Source: Chrysemys picta bellii
Taxonomy: Eukaryota; Chordata; Testudines; Emydidae
NCBI RefSeq assembly: GCF_011386835.1
Contig: NC_088792.1
Location: 64,773,287-64,837,286 of the forward strand
Reading direction: 5' to 3'
Length of the DNA stretch: 64,000 bases
Shown here: in pieces, positions 46,481-59,599 of the stretch
How the letters are laid out: every line of letters starts with the position of its first letter
Numbering within the stretch: the stretch's first letter is position 1
The notes under the pieces: model-generated
Databases searched by the model: none
What the model saw: only the letters and a program-made list of their open reading frames with translations
Told to the model about the DNA's origin: nothing
Made by a program: the position numbers and the translations under genes

Positions 46481-49439
46481 ATTGTGTTCCTGAAATAACC
46501 ACCACCGAGTCATGAGCTGCCTGTGAAGCTAGACTCCTCAGTATTTTTATATTAGCTGTTTTACTTCATTAGTTCTTAATATACTTTTGATAAAAAGCAA
46601 CAGTTAAATACTAGGGCTGGACGTTTTAAAAAGGTAGATTTAAAAAAAAAAGAAGTGATGTATGAGAGGATCCTAGTTATAAAATATTATCAGTCCAAAC
46701 TTTTGTTCATTGTGTCGTTGCCTTACAAGATTAAATAACTAAAATAGCTAACAAAGCAAAAGCCCACCGGCATTTTTCACTTGCAGTAACTTGCGTTGTG
46801 TAGGAGTGGTTGAAATAGTGTGACGTAAAAGTTATTAGTCAGACACTCCTAAATCCATTGGTTAGCATTTTTTCCAAATGACTCACAAATTAGACTATCC
46901 CATGTTAAATACGTCTCACTGTCTAGGTAATAAAATTCCTTCTTGAGAAACCAAGAAGCTTGTAGCTTCAACTTGTGCCATTTATATCTGTAAAAATATA
47001 AACAAAAATATTCTGATTAGAAACAGGCTATTTATCAAATTATAATTGAGATATATTGTTGTATACATTCCATTAGATACTCTGATATGGATCTCAGCAA
47101 AGTGACACATATGCAGAAGAGTACATTTTAATGCACTTCTAACACAGAACTGTTTGGTGAATTAACATGGCTAGTGGAAGTGTTCAAATTTCCCACAACC
47201 AAAATATGTAGACTTTTGGTGTGATTATTTTAAAAGAAATAAATAATGAGCAATTACTATTTGGGGGGGGGGGGAGAAGAAGGGGGAGAGAAAGGATCTT
47301 TCCTGCCAAAACCTAAGTCATCCCTAAACCAAAGCAGGAAAAAAAAATGAGAGGCATAAGCCAAAAAACCATATTAACACACCACGATGAATAATTGCAG
47401 TTTTAGCATGGCCTACAAGGTCCAGGCTTTAGACAGTAATTTCATAGTTCAAGGTAATAGAAGGGAGTTGCAAGTAGAAAGCTTCACTATTTTGATCTCC
47501 AAAAAGCTGCTTTTCTGCCTAAAAACCAAAAATCCCACTTCACTAAAAGCCACATAAAACAAAATTGGATAATTTCCCACAGCCCTACAGCGGTGGCTTT
47601 CTGAGCAGACCTATCTGCGTAGAAAGGACTGCTCAGCCTTGTCTTTACTGGAAAGTTAACTCGAGTTATAACTAGAGCATTACTCCTAATTTGAGTCTTG
47701 CCCACACCCCGGACCAACAAAAGTTTTACCAACAAAAGTGCTAGTGTAGACAGCCTTATTCAGCTACTAGCACAACCACTCTGTAGCATGGATGCTGGCT
47801 AGCACCATGTGAGTGCAACTAGTTCTCCAATCCACCCCTACCCCTCGCTACTATGCCCAGAAAGAACAGACAAGTTCCCCCACAATTCAATGGGAAAGAA
47901 TTCATAGAAGAGCTCACCTTACTGCAGCACAAAGAACCATGGGTCACGCCCCAGAAGTCCTAGCAACACACACAAGTAGTGCAGCACCAGTGTGGACAAA
48001 ACAACTTGAGTGTTGCCCTGCAGTGGAGTGATTCTCATTTGAGCTACACGAACGGGAGAGGAGTAACTTAAGTCTACATCACTACAGCGGTAACTCGGTA
48101 GTGAAGATAGACTCTTCGTCAGATACCTCAGCACACAGTGCATTTCCTTCATTCAGCCAAGCTCTGCTCTCTTCTTGGCATTGTAAGCAAGACCCCAAAA
48201 CTTTAGCCTGTAACACAGAACATGCCTGTGTGACACTCAAGTTATCTGTTGATATATCAGCCAGCCTGATAAGATTATAGAGTTTGCTCTTCATCTCCTG
48301 AATACCTCAGCAAGTTCTTTCCACAAGTCACTTTGCTTGTTTTTTGTTGGCCCAATTGATAATCCATGTTTACACATAGACTGAATTCCTGAATACTGTT
48401 GCAATGCAGTGCACTTCTGGATCTCCACTGAAATATACAGGCTAATTTGACCCCATCCTCCTCCAAACATTTCGTAACTCTGAATGGCAGACAATTTTTC
48501 ACCTTTTTTTTTTTTAGTTTTAGGAAGAAAGAATTCCACACAAGTAGTCACTTAAGTCCTGTATCTTACCTCCCAAAAGAAGCCCTCAGCTCACCTATGG
48601 TCAGAGGAAACGCTACAAAAAGACACACTGAAAGCGTATCTCAAGAAAACTGATATGGGCATCACAAGCTGGGAGGAGGAAGCCACCAACTGACCTCAAT
48701 GGTACCACATCACCCATCAGGCAGCGGCCTGCTTCAAGGAGAAGCACCTGGCCCTCAAAGCTGAAAAGACCGAGAGAAAGAAGGAAGGGGGGGGGGGGGA
48801 AATTTCTCCCAGCAGAAGCTGCTTTGACAGGAAATGTCTGTGCTTACTGCAGGTAGATTTGGGTGGATCCAGGATCGGACTCCTGAGTCGTTTCAGGACC
48901 CATATGTAAATCCGTGGTAAAGATCATCCTCGAATTGAGGGAATCGCTGACGTATTAACATATCTGTATGCCAAGTTCACAAGGTTCTAAAAAGATTTCA
49001 GAAGAATTTAAGGTATGAGTCACTGAAGAAGAAGGGAAAATTAAGAAATAAGAAAGTATATTTGCCCATGGGTGACCACAGCCAAGGAAAGAGATACAAA
49101 AAATTGTTTGGTACCAAAGAAAGAGGAACCAGCAACACAACTGCCCATTTCACAACCACAAAGCAATCAAGCTTTTTTCTACAGTGCCAGTTTCACAGAA
49201 ACTACACATTCCTGAAAGTATTTCTGGGGCAAAAGAGTCTACCAACAAAACAAAGTCAACATTAAAAATTAAACACTGCGCAGCAATAAAGCAGACATTC
49301 TTCAACAAGTACCTGGAGTGATATAAGTGCATTATAAAAATCACACTAAGGCTTATTTTTAAAAGCCATAGATGCGCTCAAATTTATTTTTAAGAGAAAC
49401 TGCACATTAGAATAGTTTGCATGAACTGTACCACAGATA
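46481..49439. other. Gene-free interval with a possible fold-back element
   Basis: 47635-48085 has related inverted words (CCTTGTCTTTACTGGAAAG, GAGTAACTTAAGTCTACATC) suggesting another MITE of unclear limits. Runs of 10 G (47263) and 13 G (about 48787). No exon seen. Confidence 0.45.
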
Positions 49440-49730
49440 ACATAAGACCATAAGAACGGCCATACTGGGTCAGACCAAAGGTCCATCCAGCCCAGTATCC
49501 TGTCTACCGACAGTGGCCAGTGCCAGGTGCCCCAGAGGGAGTGAACCTAACAGATAAATATCAAGTGAACTCTCTCCTGCCATCCATCTCCACCCTCTGA
49601 CAAACAGAGGCTAGAGACACCATTCCTTACCCATCCTGGCTAATAGCCATTAATGGACTTAACCTCCATGAATTTGTCTAGTTCTCTTTTAAACCCTGCT
49701 ATAGTCCTATTTACAAAAAGTCAGTATATA
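49440..49730 (-). repeat. CR1 LINE 3' UTR fragment
   Basis: CATAAGAACGGCCATACTGG, GTCAGACCAAAGGTCCATCC and CTGGCTAATAGCCATTAATG are the turtle CR1 3' UTR, reversed. Confidence 0.8.
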
Positions 49731-50527
49731 GCATTACCCATGCCACCCTTATTTCTGCACTGCTGGTGGCAGCGGCACTGCCTTCACGAGCTGGGTGCCC
49801 AGCCGCTGCTCTCCTCCAGCCCAGCTCTGAAGGTAACACAGAAGTAAGGGTGGCAATATTGCAACCCCCCTACAATAGGCTTGGGATCCCCTTTTGGGTA
49901 GGACCCCCAGTTTTAAAAATGCTGGTCTACAGGTTGCACTGCAATGTGCACATCTGTCCTTCTCCAAACCTAGTCAGCCATTCGTCCTCTCTATTACTTA
50001 ATGGAAAAGCACTAAAGAGACCTTTGTCTCATGGCACGGAACAAAGATTTCTGTAAATTCCAGTTTTAATGGTAAGTTTTACACATCAAGCTCTAGTTTC
50101 CCCATCTCAAGAATTCATAACCAGTACCTAGCTCTGAAGATTTATTTCTAGCTGTCAGCTAACGATATATGGGTTCATCAGCATTTCTGGTCAGCTAATT
50201 AAAAAAAAAAAACCACACACACACACTATAAGAGTTGAAGTGAGACAGCAAGATACCCTACCACCACCTCTTCTGTTTTTCAAGAAGCACTGGCACCCAA
50301 TGTTTTTCTTAAGAAGACCCCTAGCGACCGACAGATAGGTATCCATTTTATTTTCTCTCATTCATGCATGCTGCAGCACAGTTGTCACCAACTTCTCCCC
50401 GCTGCCTATTTTCTCTCCTGTTTCACCAACCCACCTCTTCTTCTTTAATATGTTGGACTTATTTTTGTTCTTTTGCTCTTGTTTTGTGGCTTCCCCTCTT
50501 TGTTCCCCCACTCACAGAAGTCAGAAA
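49731..50527. other. Gene-free interval
   Basis: Short (CA)n near 50213; nothing else recognised. Confidence 0.45.
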
Positions 50528-50727
50528 CAGGGCTGGCTCCAGCATTTCTGCCACCCCAAGCAAAAAAAAAAAAAAGAGCCACGATCGGCGGTGGCAGTTC
50601 AGCGGCAGGTCCTTTGTTCCTAGAGGGAGTGAGGGACCTGCTGCCCCCGAATTGCCACAGGTGCCGCCCCTCTCCCTTGGCTGCCCCAAGCACCTGCTTG
50701 TTAAGCTGGTGCCTGGAGCTGGCCCTG
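50528..50727. mobile_element. Non-autonomous hAT element (CAGGGCTGGCTC variant), 200 bp
   Basis: CAGGGCTGGCTC and GAGCTGGCCCTG termini; flanks GTCAGAAA and GGCGGAAA share 6 of 8 bases. Contains a 13-A run and GCGGCAGGTCC words. Confidence 0.8.
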
Positions 50728-51198
50728 GGCGGAAAGCTACCTGAGATGGGCGTGGACATTCACTGGGGGCTCCATGAGCTTAGTTGTATACAGTTTTAGC
50801 TGAGTGCCATGGGAGCAGAGAAAAAAAAAAAAACCATGAATTTGTGGGTTGCTTAAGAGTGCAGCCCTGCCAATGCCATGGGGTTGTGGTCATCCACCTT
50901 AGGGACTACTGTGGGAGCAGCAAAGGAAGGAAGGTGGCTTTCAAGGAGCTGTCAGCTGCATTACACACAATAACAGCAGCATGTTTGCATTAAGAAGAGG
51001 TGGATCCAAGATGCTACAGCTTACTCTGTTCACTGCCCTGGCCCTTCCCCCCACCCACAGACCGGACTGGCCAAACATTTAGAGGAATGTTGTTTATTCA
51101 TTAATTTCCCTTTAAAAAGAAGGAAGCCAAGGATGCACACTGAGAACTTGCGCAAAGTTCTGCATTAGAGCATAAAAGGCTACTAAAATTGTTTCGGT

Positions 51199-51584
51199 CA
51201 GTGGCTCTCAACCTTTCCAGATTACTGTACCCCCTTCAGGAGTCTGATTTGTCTTGCATACCCCCAAGTTTCACCTCACTTAAAAACTACTTGCTTACAA
51301 AATCAGACATAAAAATACAGAAGTGTCACAGCACATTATCGAAAAATTGCTTCCTTTCTCATTTTACCATATAATTATAAAATAATCAATTGGAATATAA
51401 ATATTGTACTTACATTTCAGTGTATAGTATAATAGAGCAGTATAAACAAGTCATTGTATGAATTTTAGTTTGTACTGACTTCACTAGTGCTTTTTATGTA
51501 GCCTGTTGTAAAACTAGGCAAATATCTAGAGGAGCTGATGTACCTCCTGGAAGACCTCTGTGAACCCATGGTTGAGAACCACTG
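51199..51584. mobile_element. Non-autonomous hAT (Charlie-like), 386 bp, AT-rich core
   Basis: CAGTGGCTCTCAACC and GGTTGAGAACCACTG are inverted termini, flanked by GTTTCGGT and GTTTAGGT (7 of 8). The interior is AT-rich; no transposase. Confidence 0.9.
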
Positions 51585-51741
51585 GTTTAGGTGGACTTTG
51601 TTACCTCAATTTACTCTCTGAATAAGGAAATTATTACAAGCAGCTAGGACAGTGACCTAGTAGTTTACTTTAAATATTTAAACAGTTTCAGAAAATAAGG
51701 ATCAGTATATAGTTCATGGGCTCTGTAGGCTTCTTCTACAC

Positions 51742-52968
51742 CAGTGGTTCTCAACCAAGGGGTCCATAGCCCCATGTGGGCCCCCATGGGGCTAAAGCCA
51801 GTAGCTGTGGGGCTGAATCCCACAGCCCTGGTGCTCTCCCCGGGGCAGAAGCCTTGAGCCCATGTGTGGAGTTGGAGGGCACGGGGAGCGTTGGCACCCC
51901 AAACTGCAAGTGCCTTACCCAGAGCAGCTCCACCCCTCTCTCCCCACCCCCGAGACCCTGCTCCCTGGCCAGGTCGGAGGCAGGAAGCCCGAGCTGGGCA
52001 ACGCAGGGCAGCTGCTGCTCTGCATGGTGCCATGGAGTGGGCAGCCGCAGCATTCCCCCCGGTCTCCTGCTGCTGCCCAGGGTTGTGGCTGCTCCTCAGC
52101 TCCCAGCCTCCTTTGACTGCTCGGGCAGCTGGTAAGAGCCTCCTGGGAGGGAGGACCTGGCTCCAGGACTTGCAGAGCCCTTGGGAAACAGCAACCACAA
52201 GAGGGGACCCTCCTGGTACACAGCCCCTAGCTACCCTCCTCTCTGCACACAGCCCCTAGCTACCCTTCTCCCTGTACCCAGAGGTACACCCTTCCTGCAT
52301 AGCCCCTAGCTATCCCTCGCCCTGTATCCTGAGCTATGCCCCTCCCCACACAGCCCCTAGCAACCTTCTCCCTGAGCGGTTTTCAAACTTTTTGAACTGC
52401 ACCCCCGTACCCCACTTTGAGGTCTAATTTTTGGTTGTGCCCCCCCCACACACACAACCAGACAGGCTGGGTGGCCTGCTGAAGTGAGTCAGGGGGTAGA
52501 GGTGGCACCCCCCCCCCCCCCCCCGGACCCCAGCATGCAGAGCTGTCTCGAGCGCCTCTGTCCCCCTCCAGTCAAACTATACCTATGCCTGAGGGCAGGG
52601 CCGGCTTTAAGCCAATTCACCCGATTCCATGGAATCCGGCCCCGCGCCTAAGAGGGCCCTGCCCCGGGGGTCTTCGGCAGCATTTCGGTGTGGGGGGGGT
52701 CCGCTCCGGGGGTCTTCGGCAGCATTTCGGCGGTGTGGGGTCCTTCGGTGCCACGGAAGACCCGGAACGGACCCCCCGCCGCGAAGTGCCGCTGAAGCCC
52801 CAGACTGCCGCCGGGTATTGGAATCGGGCCCCACGGGTCATAAAGCCAGCCCTGCCTGAGGGCCCCTCCCAGCCTGGAGCACTGAGTCCCCATTCCCCCT
52901 GCCACGGGCCCTGGAGTTTTTGTAGCATGTTGGGGGAGCCTCAGAAAGAAACAGGTTGAGAACCCCCG
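51742..52968. mobile_element. hAT (Charlie-like) element, 1.2 kb, GC-rich, carrying a nested hAT
   Basis: CAGTGGTTCTCAACC at the left and GGTTGAGAACCCCCG at the right; flanks TTCTACAC and TTCTATGC match at 6 of 8. A second hAT element of another family is inserted at 52596-52854, so this copy was there first. The ORFs inside are not transposase. Confidence 0.8.
52596..52854. mobile_element. Nested hAT element (CAGGGCCGGCTT family), 259 bp
   Basis: CAGGGCCGGCTT and AAGCCAGCCCTG termini, exact 8-bp duplication CCTGAGGG (52588-52595 and 52855-52862). Interior has a repeated CGGGGGTCTTCGGCAGCATT unit. Confidence 0.9.
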
Positions 52969-52976
52969 TTCTATGC

Positions 52977-53521
52977 TGTAATTTCTTGTATCACACTCTT
53001 ACAAACTACTCTGTTTTGGCAGGAGCTATTCCTGTTTTAAAACCAGTCCCAGCCAAGCCTGAGTGGACGTTTCAATGTATTTATTTATATATTTTAAAAT
53101 AATACACTGAACATCTATTATAAGTAGACACTTTTAAACAGTGTACCAATAATACTGCTAAGGAGTGGATAGGAGGTTTGTGACCCAAGGGCTTTCCACT
53201 CTCCTCCCTGCCTTATATGCTCTGCTATCAGAAACCAATCAAATATGAGCAGAGCAACTAAGTAAGGAGTGGATGGAGAAGAGTCAGACAGTAGCATGCT
53301 TTGTATAGTGACCTGAGAACCCAAGCACCTCACATCCTTCCCATACCTAGTACCAGAGTGGGCGCTTCAGACTCTTCCCGCCCCAGTGATTAAAGAGATT
53401 GACAGACTTTTGGGGAGTAGGAGTGGAAAGAGAAGAGTACACACTGAAGGGAGAAACAGGTGGATCTCAGCAGGAGTGAAAAGAGTAGAGTGCAAAATTG
53501 CAGATATCTGCTTTCTATCCG
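52977..53521. other. Gene-free interval
   Basis: No feature recognised. Confidence 0.45.
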
Positions 53522-54674
53522 TGTGTAAGGGGACTGTTGCCCCCTTACTAACACTCAGTGGGGGTGTTTTGGTTGGCTAGCTCCCAGCACTAAAAGGGGA
53601 AGGGTTGATGGGAAATCAGGACCCTGAGACTGACAGTCTCCAAGAACAATGAGGAGAAGCCAGTGGTCCAGGTCAGCCTGAATGACAGGGTGGGCAGGCT
53701 AATCAGGGAGTCAGGAGGCCAGGGGGCTCCCGTCCTCTGTGTGAGCTGGCACTGCCTGGGTCAGACAGAGTGGGGCTGAGCTAAGGAGAGAGCAGAGGCC
53801 CGAGCTGAGCTGGGAGCAGAGCCGTGCCAGAACCAGAGGGGCCAGAAAAGCAGCCCAGGAAGCAGGTCAGAGGTGGGAGCAGAGTCACAGTAGCAGCCCA
53901 GGGAGAGAGTAGATCCTGTGCTGGGAGCAGAGCAGCAGCCACAGAGCCACGTGTGGTGGGGAACTGGGGCCAGCCAAGCGGGAGACCTTGGGCAAAGGGC
54001 CCAGTGCAGAAAGACACCCCCAGCCAAGGGGTGGGAGGGGGCCCCTTGGCCAGACTGGGAGGGGGATCTTAACCCGACAGGGGGTTGATGCTGGGAAGAA
54101 GGGTCCCACCACCCAAAGCCCGGAGGTGTATGGCCACCACCATTGCAAGTGTCCAACCCGTAGCATCCCTGCAGCGCAGCCAGGGCCTGAGAAGGAGCCT
54201 GGGACCTACAAGGAACAGACTGAAGTGCCCTGACGTCCAGAGACACTGTTTGTGATGTTCCCTGCCACAGAGCGGGGTGATGTGTTTTCCTTTAACCTCT
54301 CCCATTTTTCTTATTCTTTTTTTTAAATTAATTGTTAATTAAACAACTTGTATTTGCTTTAAATTGTATGAAATGATCAGTGGGTCAGGGAGGTGCTCAG
54401 TGCAGAGAGAGTACCCTGGAGTGGGGACACCCTAGTCCCTGCCCTAGGTGACCACAGCAGGGTTGGGGGTCGAGCCCCCCAGGAATCCTGGGCCCAGCCT
54501 TGTTGAGGACTCTGCCAGACAGGAGAGTGGAAGGGGAGTCCTCAAGGGTAGGGAGGCTTCTGGGTAAAGGAAGTGGGAGCGAGGACTCAGATCCTTTCGC
54601 TAGCCCATTTCACTGGAGTAGTGCAGAAGCAGGAAAGTTCCCCACAATAGCGGGACCATTCCCCCGCTTACACA
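53522..54674 (+). mobile_element. Probable solo LTR, 1.15 kb
   Basis: TGTGTAAGG at the left and CGCTTACACA at the right give an 8-bp TG...CA inverted end. The body is purine-rich with GCAGAGCAGCAGCCA-type words, then an AT-rich stretch (54310-54365) with ATTAAA-type poly(A) signals near the right end, as in an LTR. No clear target duplication and no retroviral genes adjoin. Identification as an LTR is inference. Confidence 0.5.
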
Positions 54675-55834
54675 TGGGCCATGTTTGAGGATTGCAGATC
54701 AGCTGCAGATACAAATTTTGTACTCACTAGGGTTCTAAAAATGAGGAACCCCCACCAGGTAAGAAGAAACTGATCTGCTGTCCTGCCTGTGAACACACCA
54801 GAGAGGATTTATCTTCCTCCTCCAAGTTTGAGTCAGAGGGTGGGGGAAATTAATCTTATGAGTCCAAGCTCCGTAGGCTTTGATAAGTATCTGGAAATCT
54901 GGAGGATTCCCAAGACTTTGTAAAAAGATGGGGGGGTTCTATAATGTTAAAATAACCTAAATTTCACCAGTATGTACAAACCACCCTCCAGTAGCTGGGG
55001 GCTATTGATATTAAGCTTATTCAGAAAATTGTTCCTGGGGAAAAAAGTATCTAATGTTTCCAGCAATAATACATACACATCCCAGAAGTTGTTCACTTTC
55101 CAGTTCCTTTTCTTAATATTCTTACAAGAATGTCTGAATTGTAGCAATAGCTGCTGAATGCCCCAGCAGCACCTATTACTATGTTTTGAGGCCACTGCGG
55201 AAAATTTATAGGTCATTTTTAAGGAAAACTTTTACCATCAAATTGAACATCTTGCATGTAGTTCAGAAAACACACATTAAAATAGTCCCTCTAGGTGTAC
55301 AGTTATTTCCCTCCCCCCCAATCATGTATGTGTCTTGTTTGGTCCAAACTATCAACTAATTAATTCTACATCCCTGTTCATGTGCATGGTCACAGCTACA
55401 CCATGCTCATTATGTCACTGCTCTAGAAATCACATGAATTCTTTCTTACACTCCTTAATGGAACAGTTAGATACACTAGAAGGTCATATCCATATACTAT
55501 CTTCTGTGCACCTCCTTACAGTCCATGTCTCTTGACAATATACAGTTGATGAACCCAATGTCCCTTGATTCATTGGTCACATGCTTTCCATACTGTCACT
55601 GGATATTTTCTGTCTTAGATTTGAGCCTTTACAATCTAAATTTATAACTGCTGTTCTGTCTTAAAGTTATTTTTATTTACAGTTCCAGATTAGTTTTTTT
55701 TTTTAAACCTCATCCATATTATAATTAGGGCTTGTTTTTTGGGGGGTATTAATTTAATTTTTCAGGGTTTATCTTTAATTATTTTTGAGTGTTATGTAGA
55801 TTTAAAAGAATTGGGGGCTTTCGGAGCTCATTGA
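54675..55834. other. Gene-free interval
   Basis: AT-rich; no exon or repeat recognised. Confidence 0.45.
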
Positions 55835-55935
55835 ATCATAGAATATTAGGGTTGGAAGGGACCTCAGGAGGTCATCTAGTCCAACCCCCTGCTCAAAGCA
55901 GGACCAATTCCCAGACAGATTTTTGCCCCAAATGT
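55835..55935 (-). repeat. Truncated tortoise-type SINE (3' part)
   Basis: ATCATAGAATATTAGGGTTG, TCATCTAGTCCAACCCCCTG and CAGACAGATTTTTGCCCC match the tail half of the SINE at 18050, reversed; the tRNA head is missing. Confidence 0.75.
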
Positions 55936-56196
55936 ATATTACCTATATTATATACACATTACAGTAGTGCATATTGTAATCTTGTTGTAAGGTTCTCTAG
56001 TGTGCTTTAATATAGTATTGTTTCAAACAGCACTATGTTCAAGTGCACTAATGAACCTTTAGTACACACTTGCAGGGTCTCCATGGACCAATCAATGCAC
56101 AACATGATAGTGTGCTTTAAAAAAAAAAATTACACCCCAGTAGTCCACATTACTACTCTGTGTAGACAAACCCTGAGATAAAAGTAACCATTTCCA

Positions 56197-56227
<31 letters not shown>

Positions 56228-58539
56228 GCGTGTGTTTGTTTTGTGGGCGTTTTATCACTTAAAACCAAAACTCAGAAGCCCTAATTGTAATACACATTTC
56301 TTTATATCCACTAGTATACCCTAGGGCAATTTTAGCACTGGCATCAGAGAAATACTTTATTTTCCCCTCCATCGCTAGTATACTTTTTTAATCCCCGTCT
56401 CGTGATTTGTATCTGTTGTCTATAATGTGCTCCCTAGTACCACAACCATTGTCATTTTCATGTTGTTGCTTCTGGAGGGGCTATGTGCCAGAGCAGCGGA
56501 GGCATCCAGATAGTGGGAAAGAGAACCATACAGTTATCTAGAGAGGCCAGAACACGCAAATGCTTGCAGAGAGGGAAGCAGAGGCATGGGGGAGCGGAAA
56601 GAAGGCACTCACTCAGTCAAGCAATGTGAAAAGTACATTTTAACAGAAGACAACAGTTCTAAAAATATTCCATTTTGATCTCTTGCTCCTGCCTTCCCCA
56701 TCTCCCTCATTTCAGGAATATCAGTCCACAAATACAGAAGCTAATTAGTCTCTTAGTTACATAGGCACACAAGTGAAGAAGCATAGTGTTCAACATATGC
56801 CCACAAGTTCCCTCCGACAGTTCAGAAACATTGTCTTATAGTTGGGCAAGTGGCAACAAGTTTGGCCACTGTTGAGCAATGACACTAGGAAAGAAATTCC
56901 CTTCAGAGTTCAACCTTAGTGATCAGATCAGCAGATAACAGACTGTGCTAAAACAGCATTATATCCTTGCCAACATGCAAGAGAGGAGTAGAAAAAGCTT
57001 TCAGCCCAAGCCCTAAAGAAATAGGCATTCCATTCTGCAGTGAGTTGAGAATAATGCACATGGAATGGCTATTCAGATTTAACTACTGTTTAATACTTCA
57101 GCTTGAGAGTACCAAAGGTAAACATTTGTCTTTCTGTATTAAACAAAGGACTGTTTTATGCTACCCCTATAATCTAATCATAGGAAAATAAATAATGCAA
57201 GGTCATTTTGCAAGGTATGGTTGGTAACATAATATGAATGGTCATTATTGTAGTGATGTTAGATCAAAGTTATCAAGGCTGTGACGTGGAATCATTAGTT
57301 AAGAATCTTCACAGAATATCTTCCATCACAGACACACTTTATCCTTCTTGTAGCTCTGCAGTGGAGAGTACCTGTTGTCTCAGGCAAGTGGCATAATACT
57401 TCCAAAGATGAGAAAATTCAACTCATGACAGACCAGGATATTAACAATACCTTACAATTCAACTGCAATGAAACATTAATGAGGCTGTTTGTTTGAAAAT
57501 AAAAAGATGGCTGAACCCACAGCTAGATCTTAAATAGGAAGTTGTACTTCTTTCCAGTTACAGCTAATCAAGCTAATCAACTCAGACTGAAAGCAGCTTT
57601 TGTAAAGCCTGACGGACAGATTTTTTTGATGCATAAGAAAACATTAAAATGATGCCCTAGTACTTGAAATTTTATCTTTTAAAAGAGAAGATCATCAATA
57701 AGGGTTCTTCAGTGCACTAGAAGTTACATACAGAAGTCATGGTGGCAGGCAACCAGCTTGAACACGTTATTGTTACTTAGTACAGGGGGAAAATGTTTCA
57801 CACATTTCCCTTATCAACATTACTGTATTCCGCAAAAGAAAAGTGACTGCTACGAGATTTTTTATTTTCAAGAAGTTTCATGCGAGGGTGCAATCCTGTC
57901 ACCACTAAAATCAAAGGGAGTTTTGCCATTGACTTCAACCAAGCCAGTATTTCAATTTAGGACTTTACGGTGTCATTCAAAGTGTTACAATATATAGAAA
58001 TGTTAGCTGTGAAATGCAGTGAAAACACAGGCACAGATATCACACATGTAAAGTTCTAACGCCTTATCTAGGAGACTGAAATTAAGTTATGTTTTCCCAG
58101 TTAGCATATTTGTAAAGAGAGAGAGAGAAATCAGATTAAACACTCGAATTACGGTAGTGCAAGCTCATAACTGTTACAATCAAATATTTTTGGTTGGAAA
58201 AAAATAAAGCTGATTCCACTGAAACAGATTTGTCATCAATTAGTGCAGGGATATACTGTACTATAGTTACTTGTGCAAAATTATAGTTCCCTCCCCTGTC
58301 CCTATGCTTTCCCCCACTTATGACGTTCCTTACCCTCACATTGCCAGTGGGAGTCTGATATGTGAGTGTTTGTGCTCAGTGATTTATGGAGGTTATTTGT
58401 AATGAGGAACATTTTTCTTTAAAAAATAAATAAAAAATACTTTGCAGACAAGATAAATTGGTCTGATTGGGGGGGGGGGGAAGAGTAGAGCTGTAGCAGA
58501 GCTCTGAGGCTGCACATCTGTGTCTGGTGAGTTCAAATG
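55936..58539. other. Gene-free interval
   Basis: AT-rich. A diverged repeat near 56050-56175 resembles the 25600 one in reverse; 57885-57960 recalls the CATTGACTTCAA fold-back family. No exon. Confidence 0.45.
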
Positions 58540-59055
58540 CGTGGGCTTGGAATTTCAACAGCTCTGGTGGTACCAGAGGAACTTCAAACAGCTACCTGTG
58601 AGTACAGTCGGCGTGCCACCAGTGAAAGTGGAGTAGATTGTCAGCACCAAAGTTTCCTTCCCTGCTTCCCATCTGGAAGCATTGGTGTACCGTGGTTCAA
58701 GAAGTCATCACTTGATGCTGAACAGTTCTCTAACTGTTGCACTATTTCAAACCTTCTGTTTATAGGTAAGATTGGGAATGTTGTGGCAAAGCAGCTCCAG
58801 TCTCCATATCTTGAGTTCCCAAGTCTCTAAACTCAACCAGACTCGTTAAACTCAGTCAAAATCAGGTTTTGGCTAGATGTGGTACTGAAACTGCACTGGT
58901 TAGGTTGGTTAGTGATCTCCTTTTAGGGCTGGCAGAAGATGAGGTGTCCATGTTAATTATTGATTTTTCTGTCCGTTGCCTCGCATACCATTTACCAACA
59001 GTATTCCTGACCTGCCAATGGATCATAGCAAGGGTAAATTATGTTGCTTTTTGAG
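58540..59055 (+). repeat. L2-like LINE relic (reverse-transcriptase fragment)
   Basis: With breaks, the plus strand reads ISNLLFIGKIGNVVAKQLQ and then GTETALVRLVSDLL and SMLIIDFSV, which follow the L2-type RT order (SNLPFLGK, then GTETAL, then the LLDLSAAFD region). The catalytic block is destroyed by stops and substitutions. Confidence 0.75.
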
Positions 59056-59303
59056 CTTCTAGAGCAGTTTCCTGACAGCAGGCACCCTTCACAACCTGCC
59101 ATAAGAGCACAGCTATGTAAAATCCAAGCTCATCTCCTTCCTGGAGCTTGGCCTTATCAATAAGGAAATTAACAATCAAGTAACTTTCAGCTCAAAATTT
59201 TCTTCAGACTTGGCCATTCCTAGTGTTCTCTAGTAGGTCTGGTCTGCCCACAGCTTGATCTACCCTTCCCTTAGAGAGTCACACCTACCTCTCGGATATC
59301 TAG

Positions 59304-59599
59304 GGGCTGGTCCACACTAACCCCCCACTTCGAACTAAGATACGCAACTTCAGCTACGTTATTCACGTAGCTAAAGTCGAACTATCTTAGTTCGAACTTA
59401 CCACGGGTCCACACGCGGCAGGCAGGCTCCCCCGTCAACTCCGCGTACTCCTCTCGCGGAGCAGGAGTACCGGCGTCGACAGCGAGCACTTCCGTGATCG
59501 ATCTGGGATCGATTTATTGCGTCTAGACAAGACGTGATAAATCGATCCCAGAAGATCGATTGCTTACCTCCGGGTCCGGCGGTAAGTATAGACGTACCC
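59304..59599. mobile_element. Harbinger-like MITE, 296 bp, strong hairpins
   Basis: Left GGGGCTGGTCCACACTA, right AAGTATAGACGTACCC, flanked by CTA and TAA. The interior repeats the TTCGAACTAAGATACGC palindrome and has a hairpin with CTGGGATCGATTTAT arms (59500-59552). Confidence 0.75.
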
